In this document: piece by piece, positions 1 through 8,776 of the stretch | Layout of the letters: each line of letters begins with the position of its first letter | How positions within the stretch are numbered: the first letter of the stretch is position 1 | Assembly: GCF_041321145.1 (NCBI RefSeq) | Contig: NZ_JBGGWA010000003.1 | Location: 372,001 to 436,000 of the forward strand | Reading direction: 5' to 3' | DNA length: 64,000 bases | Origin: Paraburkholderia sp041321145 | Lineage (GTDB): Bacteria > Pseudomonadota > Gammaproteobacteria > Burkholderiales > Burkholderiaceae | Position numbers and translations under genes: made by a program | The notes under the pieces: generated by a model | Database searches by the model: none | The model's input: only the letters and a program-made list of their open reading frames with translations | What the model was told of the DNA's origin: nothing

Positions 1-2322
1 CTGACAGATGCAGCGCTGCTGTCCGACAAGAGCGACGTCTTCCTGCTGGCCATGTGCGTCGCGCACAACCGCCGCGGCGTTGCGACCAGCGTCGGGCTTG
101 CGTGGCTGAATCTGGCGAGCGGCGCGTTGCGTCTCGCCGAAGTCGCACCCGACCAGGTGGCCGCCGCGCTCGAACGGATTCGTCCCGCGGAAATTCTGGT
201 GGCCGACACCGGCGCCGATTCGGCGAACTGGACGCCGCCCGTGAACGCCGGCGCCCTCACCCGCGTACCGGTCTGGCACTTCGACATCGCTTCGGGCACG
301 CAGCGCCTGTGCGACCAGCTGGAAGTGGCTGGCCTCGACGGCTTTGGCGCGCATTCGCTGACCGCGGCATGCGGCGCGGCCGGCGCGTTGCTGCTGTATG
401 CGGCGGCCACGCAAGGCCAGCAACTGCGCCACGTGCGTAGTCTGAAAGTCGAATACGAATCCGAATATATCGGGCTCGACCCTGCCACGCGCCGCAATCT
501 CGAACTCACGGAAACGCTGCGCGGCACTGAATCGCCCACGCTATGCTCGCTGCTCGACACCTGCTGCACGACGATGGGCAGCCGTCTGCTGCGTCACTGG
601 CTGCATCATCCGCCGCGTGAAGCCGCCGTGGCTCAAGCACGTCAGCAAGCCATCGGTGCGTTGCTCGACGCGCCGCCGGGCGCGAGCGTCGATTCGCTAC
701 GCGGCGCGTTGCGGCAGATTTCCGATATCGAACGAATTACAGGGCGTCTGGCGCTGCTGTCGGCGCGGCCACGCGATCTATCGAGCCTGCGCGATACGTT
801 CATCGCATTGCCCGAGCTGCGTACGCAGCTCGCGGCCGTTTCGTCCAATGCGGATTCGCTGGCACGCATCGAGGCGTCGCTGGAACCACCGCAAGCGTGC
901 GTCGAGCTGCTCAAGCGTGCGGTCGCGCAGGAGCCGTCCGCCATGGTGCGCGACGGCGGCGTGATCGCACGCGGCTACGACGCGGAACTCGATGAGTTGC
1001 GCGATATTTCGGAGAACTGCGGGCAGTTCCTGATCGACCTCGAAACGCGCGAACGGGCACGCACCGGCATCGGCAATCTGCGCGTCGAGTACAACAAGGT
1101 GCACGGCTTTTATATCGAAGTCACGCGCGGCCAGACGGACAAAGTGCCGGACGACTATCGCCGCCGTCAGACGCTGAAAAACGCCGAGCGCTACATCACG
1201 CCGGAACTGAAAACCTTCGAAGACAAGGCGCTGTCCGCGCAAGACCGCGCGCTGGCCCGCGAACGCTCGCTCTACGACGCGTTGCTGCAAGCACTGCTGC
1301 CATTTATCCCGGACTGTCAGCGGGTCGCCGCGGCGCTCGCCGAGCTCGATCTGCTCGCGGCTTTCGCCGAACGCGCCCGCGCGCTCGATTGGGTCGCGCC
1401 CACGTTTTCGCCGGATACCGGCATCGAAATCGAACAGGGTCGGCATCCGGTCGTCGAGGCGCAGGTCGAGCAGTTCATCGCCAATGACTGCACACTCACC
1501 CCCGAACGCAAACTGCTGCTGATCACCGGCCCGAACATGGGCGGTAAATCGACTTTCATGCGGCAGACCGCCTTGATCGCGCTGCTTGCCTATGTCGGCA
1601 GCTATGTGCCGGCACGGCGCGCGGCATTCGGGCCGATCGACCGGATCTTCACGCGCATCGGCGCGGCCGACGATCTGGCCGGCGGCCGTTCGACCTTCAT
1701 GGTCGAGATGACGGAAGCGGCAGCGATCCTGAACGACGCCACACCGCAAAGTCTGGTTTTGATGGACGAAATTGGCCGCGGCACGTCGACCTTCGACGGC
1801 CTCGCGCTGGCCTGGGCCATCGCCCGGCATCTGCTTGCGCACAACGGCTGCCATACGCTGTTCGCCACGCACTACTTCGAGTTGACGCAGTTGCCGGCCG
1901 AGTTTCCGCACGCGGCCAATGTGCACCTCTCGGCGGTCGAGCATGGGCACGGCATCGTGTTCCTGCATGCGGTCAGCGAAGGGCCGGCCAATCAGAGTTA
2001 CGGTCTGCAGGTCGCGCAATTGGCCGGTGTTCCCAGCGCGGTGATTCGCGCGGCGCGCAAGCATCTCGCGCATCTCGAACAGCAATCGGCGGCACAACCC
2101 GCGCCGCAACTCGATCTGTTCGCAGCACCCATGCCGATGCTGGTCGAAGACGCCGACGACGAACGCGATGGCAAGCCGCAAACGGCGGCGGCATCGCCGG
2201 CCATGCAGGCGCTCGTCGAGCGTCTGCGCGCGATCGATCCGAACGATCTGCGGCCGCGCGAAGCGCTCGATCTGCTGTACGAATTACACGAGCTGGCCGC
2301 CGCGCCGGATGCAGATCATTGA
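1..2322 (+). CDS. mutS: DNA mismatch repair protein MutS (5' end outside window)
   Basis: MutS recognises mismatches and small loops after replication and recruits MutL in an ATP-dependent way. The reading frame is open from base 1, so the gene starts upstream; 773 residues are visible, and judging from the usual family length roughly the first 110 or so (the mismatch-contacting N-terminal domain) are missing. Visible are the lever/core region, the clamp, and the C-terminal ATPase with Walker A GPNMGGKSTFM near bases 1528-1560 and Walker B/signature LVLMDEIGRGTSTFDG near 1756-1803, followed by the helix-turn-helix dimerisation end. All motifs are intact, so the protein should be active. The stop overlaps the start of the next gene by 14 bp. 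Confidence 0.97.
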   Translation: MTDAALLSDKSDVFLLAMCVAHNRRGVATSVGLAWLNLASGALRLAEVAPDQVAAALERIRPAEILVADTGADSANWTPPVNAGALTRVPVWHFDIASGTQRLCDQLEVAGLDGFGAHSLTAACGAAGALLLYAAATQGQQLRHVRSLKVEYESEYIGLDPATRRNLELTETLRGTESPTLCSLLDTCCTTMGSRLLRHWLHHPPREAAVAQARQQAIGALLDAPPGASVDSLRGALRQISDIERITGRLALLSARPRDLSSLRDTFIALPELRTQLAAVSSNADSLARIEASLEPPQACVELLKRAVAQEPSAMVRDGGVIARGYDAELDELRDISENCGQFLIDLETRERARTGIGNLRVEYNKVHGFYIEVTRGQTDKVPDDYRRRQTLKNAERYITPELKTFEDKALSAQDRALARERSLYDALLQALLPFIPDCQRVAAALAELDLLAAFAERARALDWVAPTFSPDTGIEIEQGRHPVVEAQVEQFIANDCTLTPERKLLLITGPNMGGKSTFMRQTALIALLAYVGSYVPARRAAFGPIDRIFTRIGAADDLAGGRSTFMVEMTEAAAILNDATPQSLVLMDEIGRGTSTFDGLALAWAIARHLLAHNGCHTLFATHYFELTQLPAEFPHAANVHLSAVEHGHGIVFLHAVSEGPANQSYGLQVAQLAGVPSAVIRAARKHLAHLEQQSAAQPAPQLDLFAAPMPMLVEDADDERDGKPQTAAASPAMQALVERLRAIDPNDLRPREALDLLYELHELAAAPDADH

Positions 2323-3652
2323 CGCACACAGACCTTCGCCGCGCCCGCGCACATTTTGCGCGGCGCTGACCTTTGCCGTCATGATCACGGGCAGCTTCGT
2401 GCCGCTCGTGTCGTTCGCACGCGCCGAAGCGCCGCGCTACGCCTTCGCGGTCATTGCCAACACGATGCAAAGCCCAGCGGACGAAGCACCCACGCAGCGC
2501 CTGATCGAAGCGATCAGCCGGGAGCGCGAAGTGTTGTTCATCGTCTATGACGGCAATCTGAAGGGCGCGAAAGAAGCCTGCCGCGACGCGTTATACGAAC
2601 GGCGTCACGCGCTCCTCGACACGTCGCGGCGCGCCCTTTTTTTCATTCCGGGCCAGCATGACTGGGCCGACTGCGGCGCCGCTGAAGCCGGCGCCTTCGA
2701 TCCTGTCGAACGACTCGATCAGTTGCGTCAAACATGGTTCGCCGACGCCGCCTCGATGGGACAGGCCCCGATTGCGTTGACGCGTGAGAGCGAAGTGTCG
2801 CGCTTTCGTCCGTATCGCGAAAACATTCGCTGGCAAGTTGGCGATACCGTGTTCGTCGGCCTGAACGCGCCGAGTCCGAATAATCACTATCTGACCGCCG
2901 GCGGCCGCAATGGCGAATTCGAAGATCGCGTGATCGCCAATGCATTCTGGCTCGAACACGCCGCCGAATACGCGAAACGCCGCGACGCGCGCGCGATAGT
3001 CGTGTTCATTCAGGGCGACCCTGATCCGGAGCGCTACGAACGGCCCGACCGGTTCGCATGGCTGCGCTTTACACGCAACTCGCGCCGCGACGGTTTTCTG
3101 GAGTTCAAACGCAGCCTCGTCAAACTCGCGCAGATTTTTCGCGGACCGGTACTCGTGATTCATTGCGACGACGAACGCGCGAGCGCCGGCTTCGTGATCG
3201 ATCAGCCGCTACGGAATGACAAGGGGATGCTGGTGACGAATCTCACGCGCGTCGCGCTTGCGCCGCATGATCGTCTTAACCAGTGGATTCAGATTGAAGC
3301 AGATCTGGGCAGGAAACCGCCGTTCCGCGTGAGTGTGCGCGACGTGCCAAGGCAAATGCCGATGCCCACGGCACCGCCTGTGCCGCCGCGCGAAGAGCAG
3401 GCAGCGTCGATGCCGGCCGTGCCTGCGCTCGGGCCCGCTTCCGAGTTGCCGCCGCTGTTCCAGACGCCCGGCCAGTCACAGCCAGATCAGCAACCACCGG
3501 ATCAGCAGCAACGCAGGCCTGCGGATGAAGGCGGCGGCGAGTATGGGCCCGCTATGTCCGCCCCGCCGCCAGGCCCGATCATTTTGCCGCATGGACCGGG
3601 CCCTTCAAGCGCGCCCGGTGTACCTGCAAGCTCAGTGCAGCGTGGGCCCTGA
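2309..3652 (+). CDS. Exported hypothetical protein with degenerate metallophosphoesterase-like fold
   Basis: No firm family assignment. The ATG at 2309 lies inside the mutS stop region and gives 447 residues beginning with a basic stretch and a hydrophobic segment (about residues 15-36) ending in ARA-EA, a good signal peptidase I site after residue 39. The open frame continues upstream to 2168 but that part is mutS in another frame. The mature part resembles calcineurin-like phosphoesterases in layout: a strand AFAVIANT, then VYDGN (80-83), PGQHDW (114-119, where the family usually has GNHD/E), later IQGDPD and VIHCDD. The usual first Asp-x-His pair is not visible, so catalysis is doubtful. 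Residues from about 345 on are Pro/Gln-rich and probably disordered. Likely periplasmic. Co-transcription with mutS is suggested by the overlap; a functional link is not. Confidence 0.75.
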   Translation: MQIIDAHRPSPRPRTFCAALTFAVMITGSFVPLVSFARAEAPRYAFAVIANTMQSPADEAPTQRLIEAISREREVLFIVYDGNLKGAKEACRDALYERRHALLDTSRRALFFIPGQHDWADCGAAEAGAFDPVERLDQLRQTWFADAASMGQAPIALTRESEVSRFRPYRENIRWQVGDTVFVGLNAPSPNNHYLTAGGRNGEFEDRVIANAFWLEHAAEYAKRRDARAIVVFIQGDPDPERYERPDRFAWLRFTRNSRRDGFLEFKRSLVKLAQIFRGPVLVIHCDDERASAGFVIDQPLRNDKGMLVTNLTRVALAPHDRLNQWIQIEADLGRKPPFRVSVRDVPRQMPMPTAPPVPPREEQAASMPAVPALGPASELPPLFQTPGQSQPDQQPPDQQQRRPADEGGGEYGPAMSAPPPGPIILPHGPGPSSAPGVPASSVQRGP

Positions 3653-4174
3653 CTTGTCGTCTTCGGCTTCGTCGTCGTCTTCATCGAGGACTTCGAGACC
3701 GTCCGCGCCATGCGCATGCTCATGCTGGATTTCGTCTTCAGTTGCCGGACGCACGTCCTTGACGGTCAGCGCAAAACGCAGCGCCATGCCGGCGAGCGGA
3801 TGGTTGCCGTCGAGTACGACTTTGTCTTCCGCTACGTCGGTCACGACGTAGACGAGCGAATCGAGATCCTCGTCGCCTTCTTCCGGCGTGCCTTCGAATT
3901 GCATGCCGACTTCAAGCGGTTCCGGGAAGCGATCGCGCGGCTCGATCTTCACGAGATCGGGATCGTACTCACCGAACGCGTCTTGCGGCTCGAGCTGGAC
4001 CTGGGTCTCGAAGCCGGCCTCATGGCCGTCGAGCTCTTCCTCGATCTTGGGGAACGTGCCATCATAGCCGCCGTGCAGATAGACCATCGGTTCGTCGCTT
4101 TCTTCAATCAGATTGCCCTGCGCATCCGACAGCTTGTAAGCGACCGACACGACGGTGTTCTTTGCGATTTTCAT
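3632..4174 (-). CDS. slyD: SlyD-type FKBP peptidyl-prolyl cis-trans isomerase
   Basis: Predicted cytoplasmic prolyl isomerase and chaperone. The 180-residue product starts MKIAKNTVVSVAYKLSD and shows the FKBP half-domains interrupted by the insert-in-flap region (about 70-130), with the NHPLAGMALRF strand typical of SlyD near 130-140. The C-terminus is strongly acidic (EVLDEDDDEAEDD) and carries only two scattered His, unlike the His/Cys-rich metal-binding tail of E. coli SlyD, so nickel handling is uncertain. The start at 4174 is preceded by GGAG seven bases upstream; the longer open frame to 4339 lacks such support. Divergent from the cupin gene with only 32 bp between start codons. Its 3' end overlaps the convergent exported-protein gene by 21 bp. 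Confidence 0.93.
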   Translation of the reverse strand: MKIAKNTVVSVAYKLSDAQGNLIEESDEPMVYLHGGYDGTFPKIEEELDGHEAGFETQVQLEPQDAFGEYDPDLVKIEPRDRFPEPLEVGMQFEGTPEEGDEDLDSLVYVVTDVAEDKVVLDGNHPLAGMALRFALTVKDVRPATEDEIQHEHAHGADGLEVLDEDDDEAEDDKSGPTLH

Positions 4175-4198
4175 TCGATTCTCCAGAATACAACTCAC

Positions 4199-4204
4199 AT
4201 TATA
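4199..4204 (-). promoter_or_regulatory. Candidate -10 box for slyD
   Basis: On the minus strand the bases read TATAAT, a perfect sigma-70 -10 hexamer, 25 bp upstream of the slyD ATG. It sits directly against the start codon of the divergent cupin gene at 4207, so the slyD -35 region would lie inside that gene. No good TTGACA is visible at 16-18 bp spacing, so the call rests on the -10 alone. Confidence 0.45.
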
Positions 4205-4206
4205 CG

Positions 4207-5457
4207 ATGCCCAAGCGGCCCACTGACCACCCGGCCGATGCAGCTTCGGCACGGAATTCTTCACCGGCTTCAAAGCCGCCGCTCCCTCGCCTGCCGCCCT
4301 CTCCCGACACGCCCACGCCGCTGCTCGGCAATCTGACACCGTCGCAATTCATGCGCCGGTACTGGCAAAAGAAGCCGCTGCTGATCCGCCAGGCGATCCC
4401 GAACGTGGAGGCGCCGCTGTCGCGCGACGAGTTTTTCGAGCTAGTCGATCAGGACGAGGTCGAAGCGCGCCTGATCACTCACTTTCGCAACAAATGGCAA
4501 CTGGAGCACGGCCCGTTCGCGCCGGACGAACTGCCGTCGGTGAAGCAGCGCGCATGGACGCTGCTCGTACAAGGCGTGGACCTCCACGACGATCGCGCGC
4601 GGGCCTTGCTCGATCGCTTCCGCTTCGTGCCGGACGCGCGCCTCGATGACCTGATGATTTCGTATGCGACCGACGGCGGCGGCGTGGGCCCCCACTTTGA
4701 TTCCTACGATGTGTTTCTTTTGCAAGTAAAAGGTAAGCGCCGCTGGCGCATCGGGGCGCAGAAAGATTTGACATTGCAGCCCGGCTTGCCTTTGAAAGTT
4801 TTACAGCATTTCGAAGCGGAAGAGGAATGGCTGCTCGAGCCCGGCGACATGTTGTACCTGCCGCCGCATATCGCCCATGACGGTGTCGCAGAAGGCGAAT
4901 GCATGACCTGTTCGATCGGTTTTCGCGCACCTTCGGCGGGCGAGTTAACCGCGCAATTCCTCTACCATCTGGCCGAGCGCGGCGAGTCGGCCGCACGACC
5001 CCAAGCGCTTTACCGCGATCCACAACAACCCGCCGTCGATCGTCCGGCAGAGTTGCCAGACGCATTGATCGAAAGAGTTGGCGCGATCCTTGCTCGAGTC
5101 AAATGGAATGAGCAGGACATTGCTTCGTTTCTGGGCACTTATCTCAGCGAACCGAAGCCAAGCGTCGTCTTCGATACACCGCAACGGCCGCTTAATGAAG
5201 CCCGTTTCATCAGCCAGGCGTCGAAGTCCGGCATTCGGTTGGACCGCAGGACTAATTTGTTGTACAACCGTCGTTTTTTCTTCGTAAATGGAGAGGAAAC
5301 ATCGTTTGACGGCGCGAAAAAGTGGCTGTTTGACCTCGCTAATTACCGCTGTATGAGTGCGAAACGCTTTGTAACACTCTCGCACGATTCATCGGTGACA
5401 GCACTGCTGCACGAGTGGTATTGTGCGGGCTGGATAGAAGTGGGCGAGCTTGCGTAA
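4207..5457 (+). CDS. roxA: JmjC/cupin 2-oxoglutarate oxygenase, ribosomal oxygenase (RoxA/YcfD) type
   Basis: Fe(II)/2-oxoglutarate-dependent hydroxylase; characterised relatives hydroxylate an arginine of ribosomal protein L16. The 416-residue product has a Pro-rich N-terminal extension (1-40), then the family N-terminus NLTPSQFMRRYWQKKPLLIR, the metal-binding HxD triad start H163-F-D165 within GGGVGPHFDSYDVF, the basic strand KGKRRWRIG, and the distal His in YLPPHIAHDG (about 224). The C-terminal third would be the winged-helix dimerisation part. ATG 4207 is preferred over an in-frame ATG at 4162, which would run back through the slyD ribosome-binding site. Lone gene; next gene starts 230 bp on. 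The symbol is by family recognition; the exact ribosomal target is inferred. Confidence 0.88.
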   Translation: MPKRPTDHPADAASARNSSPASKPPLPRLPPSPDTPTPLLGNLTPSQFMRRYWQKKPLLIRQAIPNVEAPLSRDEFFELVDQDEVEARLITHFRNKWQLEHGPFAPDELPSVKQRAWTLLVQGVDLHDDRARALLDRFRFVPDARLDDLMISYATDGGGVGPHFDSYDVFLLQVKGKRRWRIGAQKDLTLQPGLPLKVLQHFEAEEEWLLEPGDMLYLPPHIAHDGVAEGECMTCSIGFRAPSAGELTAQFLYHLAERGESAARPQALYRDPQQPAVDRPAELPDALIERVGAILARVKWNEQDIASFLGTYLSEPKPSVVFDTPQRPLNEARFISQASKSGIRLDRRTNLLYNRRFFFVNGEETSFDGAKKWLFDLANYRCMSAKRFVTLSHDSSVTALLHEWYCAGWIEVGELA

Positions 5458-5549
5458 CTCTGCCTGCTTGTTATACCGTACTGTGAAATTTTGTATGAGA
5501 AAGACAACGTATTGACCCCGGATTTATGGATTGTCAGTACAAAAGTGCA

Positions 5550-5555
5550 TATAAT
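5550..5555 (+). promoter_or_regulatory. Candidate -10 box and leader for small lipoprotein gene
   Basis: TATAAT, perfect -10 hexamer, in the 233-bp gap after roxA. A transcript beginning about 5562 would carry a leader of roughly 130 nt before the lipoprotein ATG at 5691, with a short GCTC/GAGC stem near 5586-5603. The -35 is weak (TGGATT at 17 bp); a TTGACC at 5512 is too far upstream to pair with this -10. Confidence 0.45.
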
Positions 5556-5690
5556 TTCCGCCCAAGCCGTAGGGAAGATTCCAGCTCGTTAAAAAGAGCG
5601 TCTCCACCAGCGGCCCGGGTCGGTGTTGGAGCACATTTACCGGTATTATTTTGCGCTGTTGCTTACCTTTAACCATAAAAGGACGTGATC

Positions 5691-5951
5691 ATGAAGAAAT
5701 CCCTCCTCGTAGCATCCCTGTTGGCAGCTGTGGCACTGGCTGCATGCAACAAGAGCAACGATCAAGCCGCTGCCCCGGCTAGCGACGCAGCTGCTGCTTC
5801 GGCACCGGCTGCTGCAGCTTCGGATTCGGCTGCTGCTGCATCGGGTGCGGCTGCTGCTGCGAGCGACGCTGCTGCTTCGGCTACGACCGCTGCTTCGGAC
5901 GCAGGCGCTGCTGCTTCGGCTGCTGCTCCGGCTTCGGGCGCAAGCCAGTAA
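5691..5951 (+). CDS. Small alanine-rich lipoprotein
   Basis: 86 residues. MKKSLLVASLLAAVALAACNKS is a textbook lipoprotein signal with lipobox LAAC, so the mature protein would be acylated at Cys19 and anchored in the outer or inner membrane. The rest (about 65 residues) is a low-complexity Ala/Ser/Asp sequence built from repeats of the type ASDAAAA, helical or disordered, with no catalytic motif. The ATG at 5691 follows AAAAGGA with 8-bp spacing; a GTG two codons earlier is less likely. Followed by a GGGAAATC/GATTTCCC hairpin and a strong terminator, so it is monocistronic. Function unknown; such short abundant Ala-rich lipoproteins may be structural, which is only a guess. Confidence 0.85.
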   Translation: MKKSLLVASLLAAVALAACNKSNDQAAAPASDAAAASAPAAAASDSAAAASGAAAAASDAAASATTAASDAGAAASAAAPASGASQ

Positions 5952-6023
5952 GCTGTCGCATAGGGTTCGCCTCCGGGCGAAAGCTGCATCGGGAAATCAC
6001 CTCGATTTCCCGGGCAGTAAAGC

Positions 6024-6055
6024 AAAACGCCACGGATTCACGTCCGTGGCGTTTT
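6024..6055. terminator. Bidirectional intrinsic terminator
   Basis: Perfect 13-bp inverted repeat, arms AAAACGCCACGGA (6024-6036) and TCCGTGGCGTTTT (6043-6055), 6-base loop. It lies between the lipoprotein gene and the convergent helicase gene and carries a T-rich tail in both directions, so it can end both transcripts. A second smaller hairpin, GGGAAATC/GATTTCCC (about 5990-6010), precedes it. Confidence 0.9.
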
Positions 6056-6095
6056 GTCATTCAGGAGCCGCTTTTACAACGGCATCCACTCATAC

Positions 6096-8384
6096 TTATT
6101 GAGCCGGCGTTGCGCGCTCTTCGAAGAACTCGCGCACTACCTCGATCTCACGCGTGCGTTTGAACGGTGGCAGGCTCTGCCAGATACGGCGCCCATACGG
6201 TTTGTCGACGAGACGCGTGTCGCAGATCATCAACACGCCGCGATCGGTCTCAGCGCGAATCAGACGGCCTGCGCCCTGCTTCAGCGTAATGACGGCCTGC
6301 GGCAACTGATGGACGGCGAACGGGCTCAACCCTTTCCTGGTCAGCGCGTCGAGGCGCGCCGACAAGACCGGGTCATCGGGCGGCGCGAACGGCAGCTTGT
6401 CGATCACCACCAGCGACAGCGCATCGCCACGTACGTCCACCCCTTCCCAGAAGCTCTGACTACCCACCAGAATTGCATTGCCGTACGCACGGAAGCGATC
6501 GAGCAACTCGGTGCGGCTTGCGTCGCCCTGCACGAGCAGCGGATAGTCCCAGCCGCGCGCTTCGATGGTGTCGCGCAACTTGGCCGAGATGCGGTCCACT
6601 GCGCGCAACGTCGTGCACAACATGAACACGCCGCCCCCCGATGCTTCGATCGCGGGCAACGCAGCGTCGAACACGGCGTCGGTAAACATCGGCGATGAAG
6701 GTTGCGGCAAATTGCGCGGCACATACAGCAGCCCTTGTGTCGGATAGTCGAAGGGACTGGGCAGCGTCATCGAACGTTTTGCGTTCAGGCCCATCTGCGC
6801 CGCATAGTGCGAGAAGTCGCCACGCACCGACAACGTGGCCGACGTGAAGATCCACGCGCGCGGTACGCCCGCGCGCTGCTTTGCGAAAATCGGAGCAACC
6901 GACAGCGGTGTTTCGTGCAACTGCACCGTGTGCGCGAAGACTTCAATCCAGCGCACCTTTTCGTTCGGATCGGCGCGCTCAGCCTTGACGTCCGCTGAGG
7001 CTGCGTCCGCCGTCGCGCGCTCGGTCTCGGTGGGCGGCGTCGTCCAGCCCGCGAGCACGCCTTGCAACTCGCGCGCGCGCCGCAAACACGCGCCGAGCGA
7101 TTCGGCGCGCTCGGCCTGACCGGCCAACGCGGAAGCCAATGCGTCGAGCTCGGCTTCGAGCGTCTCGAGCGCGGGAAATAACGGATGATCGTCGGGCAGC
7201 TGGCCGATCGACAGACGCACCGAGTCTTCCTTAAAGGCAAGCCGCACGTCACGCGCGGCGCGTTCGAGTGTCGAGCCGAGCTTCACCCAGTCGACCGATT
7301 CCCGCGCATGTCCCAAACCTTCAGCCACACAATCGCGGGCGAGCTCGAGGAATTGCGTGGTAGAGAGCGTCTCGCCGAAAAACAGCGTCGCGGTTTCCGG
7401 CAATTGATGCGCTTCGTCGAAGATAACGGTGTTGGCCGTAGGCAGCAATTCAGCCATGCCGGTATCGCGCAACATGATGTCGGCGAAAAACAGATGGTGA
7501 TTGACCACCACGATGTCGGCCTGCTGCGCCTCGCGGCGCGCCTGCATCACGAAGCACTCCTTGTGATGCGGGCACTCCTGGCCAAGACAGTTTTCACGCG
7601 TCGACGTAACCATCGACCACACCGCGGCTGTTTCCGGCACACTCGCGAGCTCTGCCTTGTCCCCGGTGCGCGTGATCTTGGCGAACCGGACGATGTCCTG
7701 CAGATACGAGGTTTCCTGGCGCGACGGCAGACGGCCGTTATCCGCTGTGCGCTGCAGATAGTAATGGCACAGATAGTTCGCGCGGCCCTTGAGCATCGCC
7801 ACCGTGACCGGCACGGCGAGCGCATCGCGCACGGTCGGAATGTCGCGCTGAAAGAGCTGATCCTGCAAATGCTTGGTGCCGGTGGAGACGATCACCTTGC
7901 CGCCCCACAGCATGGCCGGCACGAGATACGCATAAGTCTTGCCGGTGCCTGTCCCCGCCTCCACGATCAGCGTGTTTTCACTGCCGTCGAGACCGTTCGG
8001 TCCGTCGGTTTCGGGCGCTTCGGCTGCAGCATCGCCGCCTGGCGACGGGAGACGCCGCGCCGGACGCTTTTGCGCTTCGAACATGGCGGGCTCGGGCATC
8101 GCGCGGCCCGACGCTTCCATCGCCGCGGCGACAGCGCGCGACATCTCGATCTGCGACGCACGCGAGCGGTAGCCGTCGATCTGACGGGCAAGCAGGCCGT
8201 TGTCGGCGAAAATATCGTCCAGTTCGGCCACGCGGCGTGGATTCAACGACGCGGAGAGCGCAGACGCGTTAGGACGTGGCGCCGCTGCGCCGGCCACCGG
8301 AACGCCGGCCGCCGGAGCGTCGTCGGCCACCGTGGCGCGTGGTGAAGTTTCAAGCGATGAATTCAAAGCAAGCGTTTCCTGCAA
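6096..8384 (-). CDS. DinG/YoaA-family ATP-dependent DNA helicase (XPD-like)
   Basis: Superfamily 2 5'-3' helicase of the Rad3/XPD type, acting on damaged or structured DNA. Visible: an N-terminal Ala/Pro-rich stretch (1-55), the LARQIDGYRSRASQIEMSRAV segment, Walker A EAGTGTGKT (about 141-149), the iron-sulfur cluster region with Cys in CLGQECPHHKEC (about 265-276) plus an earlier NYLCHYYLQR Cys, the DEAH box DEAHQLPE (about 321) and the C-terminal motif GSQSFWEGVDVRGDAL. All four cluster cysteines appear present. 762 residues if the TTG at 8384 is used; the start is uncertain because no good ATG or strong ribosome-binding site is near. Downstream of the YdcH-like gene by 45 bp, probably one transcript. 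Confidence 0.9.
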   Translation of the reverse strand: MQETLALNSSLETSPRATVADDAPAAGVPVAGAAAPRPNASALSASLNPRRVAELDDIFADNGLLARQIDGYRSRASQIEMSRAVAAAMEASGRAMPEPAMFEAQKRPARRLPSPGGDAAAEAPETDGPNGLDGSENTLIVEAGTGTGKTYAYLVPAMLWGGKVIVSTGTKHLQDQLFQRDIPTVRDALAVPVTVAMLKGRANYLCHYYLQRTADNGRLPSRQETSYLQDIVRFAKITRTGDKAELASVPETAAVWSMVTSTRENCLGQECPHHKECFVMQARREAQQADIVVVNHHLFFADIMLRDTGMAELLPTANTVIFDEAHQLPETATLFFGETLSTTQFLELARDCVAEGLGHARESVDWVKLGSTLERAARDVRLAFKEDSVRLSIGQLPDDHPLFPALETLEAELDALASALAGQAERAESLGACLRRARELQGVLAGWTTPPTETERATADAASADVKAERADPNEKVRWIEVFAHTVQLHETPLSVAPIFAKQRAGVPRAWIFTSATLSVRGDFSHYAAQMGLNAKRSMTLPSPFDYPTQGLLYVPRNLPQPSSPMFTDAVFDAALPAIEASGGGVFMLCTTLRAVDRISAKLRDTIEARGWDYPLLVQGDASRTELLDRFRAYGNAILVGSQSFWEGVDVRGDALSLVVIDKLPFAPPDDPVLSARLDALTRKGLSPFAVHQLPQAVITLKQGAGRLIRAETDRGVLMICDTRLVDKPYGRRIWQSLPPFKRTREIEVVREFFEERATPAQ

Positions 8385-8429
8385 AGTCCGGCGCGCATGG
8401 CACGACCCGGCGCCTGCCAGGCCGCGAAC

Positions 8430-8648
8430 TCAGGCGCGTACGTCCGGTTCGAGCTGCAATTGCAGCAAGATGATGGTGTCCTTGACTTTGAGTTTGCGCT
8501 TTTTCAGGCGCTGCAACTCGAAGTCGTCGATGCCGAGCTCATCCGACATTCGGTCGATCAAGCGATCGAGCCCACTATGCTCCGATTCCAGCTGCAGAAT
8601 ACGGTCGCGAAGTGTGTCTGTGGTGATGACGTGATGTTGATCGCGCAT
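8430..8648 (-). CDS. YdcH family (DUF465) small protein
   Basis: 72 residues, MRDQHHVITTDTLRDRILQ at the N-terminus, then a two-helix, heptad-like pattern (LESEHSGLDRLIDRM, LQRLKKRKLKVKDTIILL) typical of DUF465/YdcH proteins, whose function is not established. A strong AGGAGG stands 7 bases before the ATG. Likely cytoplasmic helical hairpin. Lies just upstream of the DinG-type gene on the same strand. Confidence 0.9.
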   Translation of the reverse strand: MRDQHHVITTDTLRDRILQLESEHSGLDRLIDRMSDELGIDDFELQRLKKRKLKVKDTIILLQLQLEPDVRA

Positions 8649-8776
8649 GCTCGCCTCCTCTCGTAAGCGGCACAGGCTGCGTGGCGCAGCCCGGTGCCTG
8701 AGATTGCTGTCCGGCCTAAAACGCGTTACGGCGACGACTGCCCCGCTACAACCCTACCGAGCCTGCTACAGCACCG

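Noticed and set aside
778..2181. 467-codon open frame on minus
   Set aside because: Antisense to conserved mutS sequence, no family resemblance.
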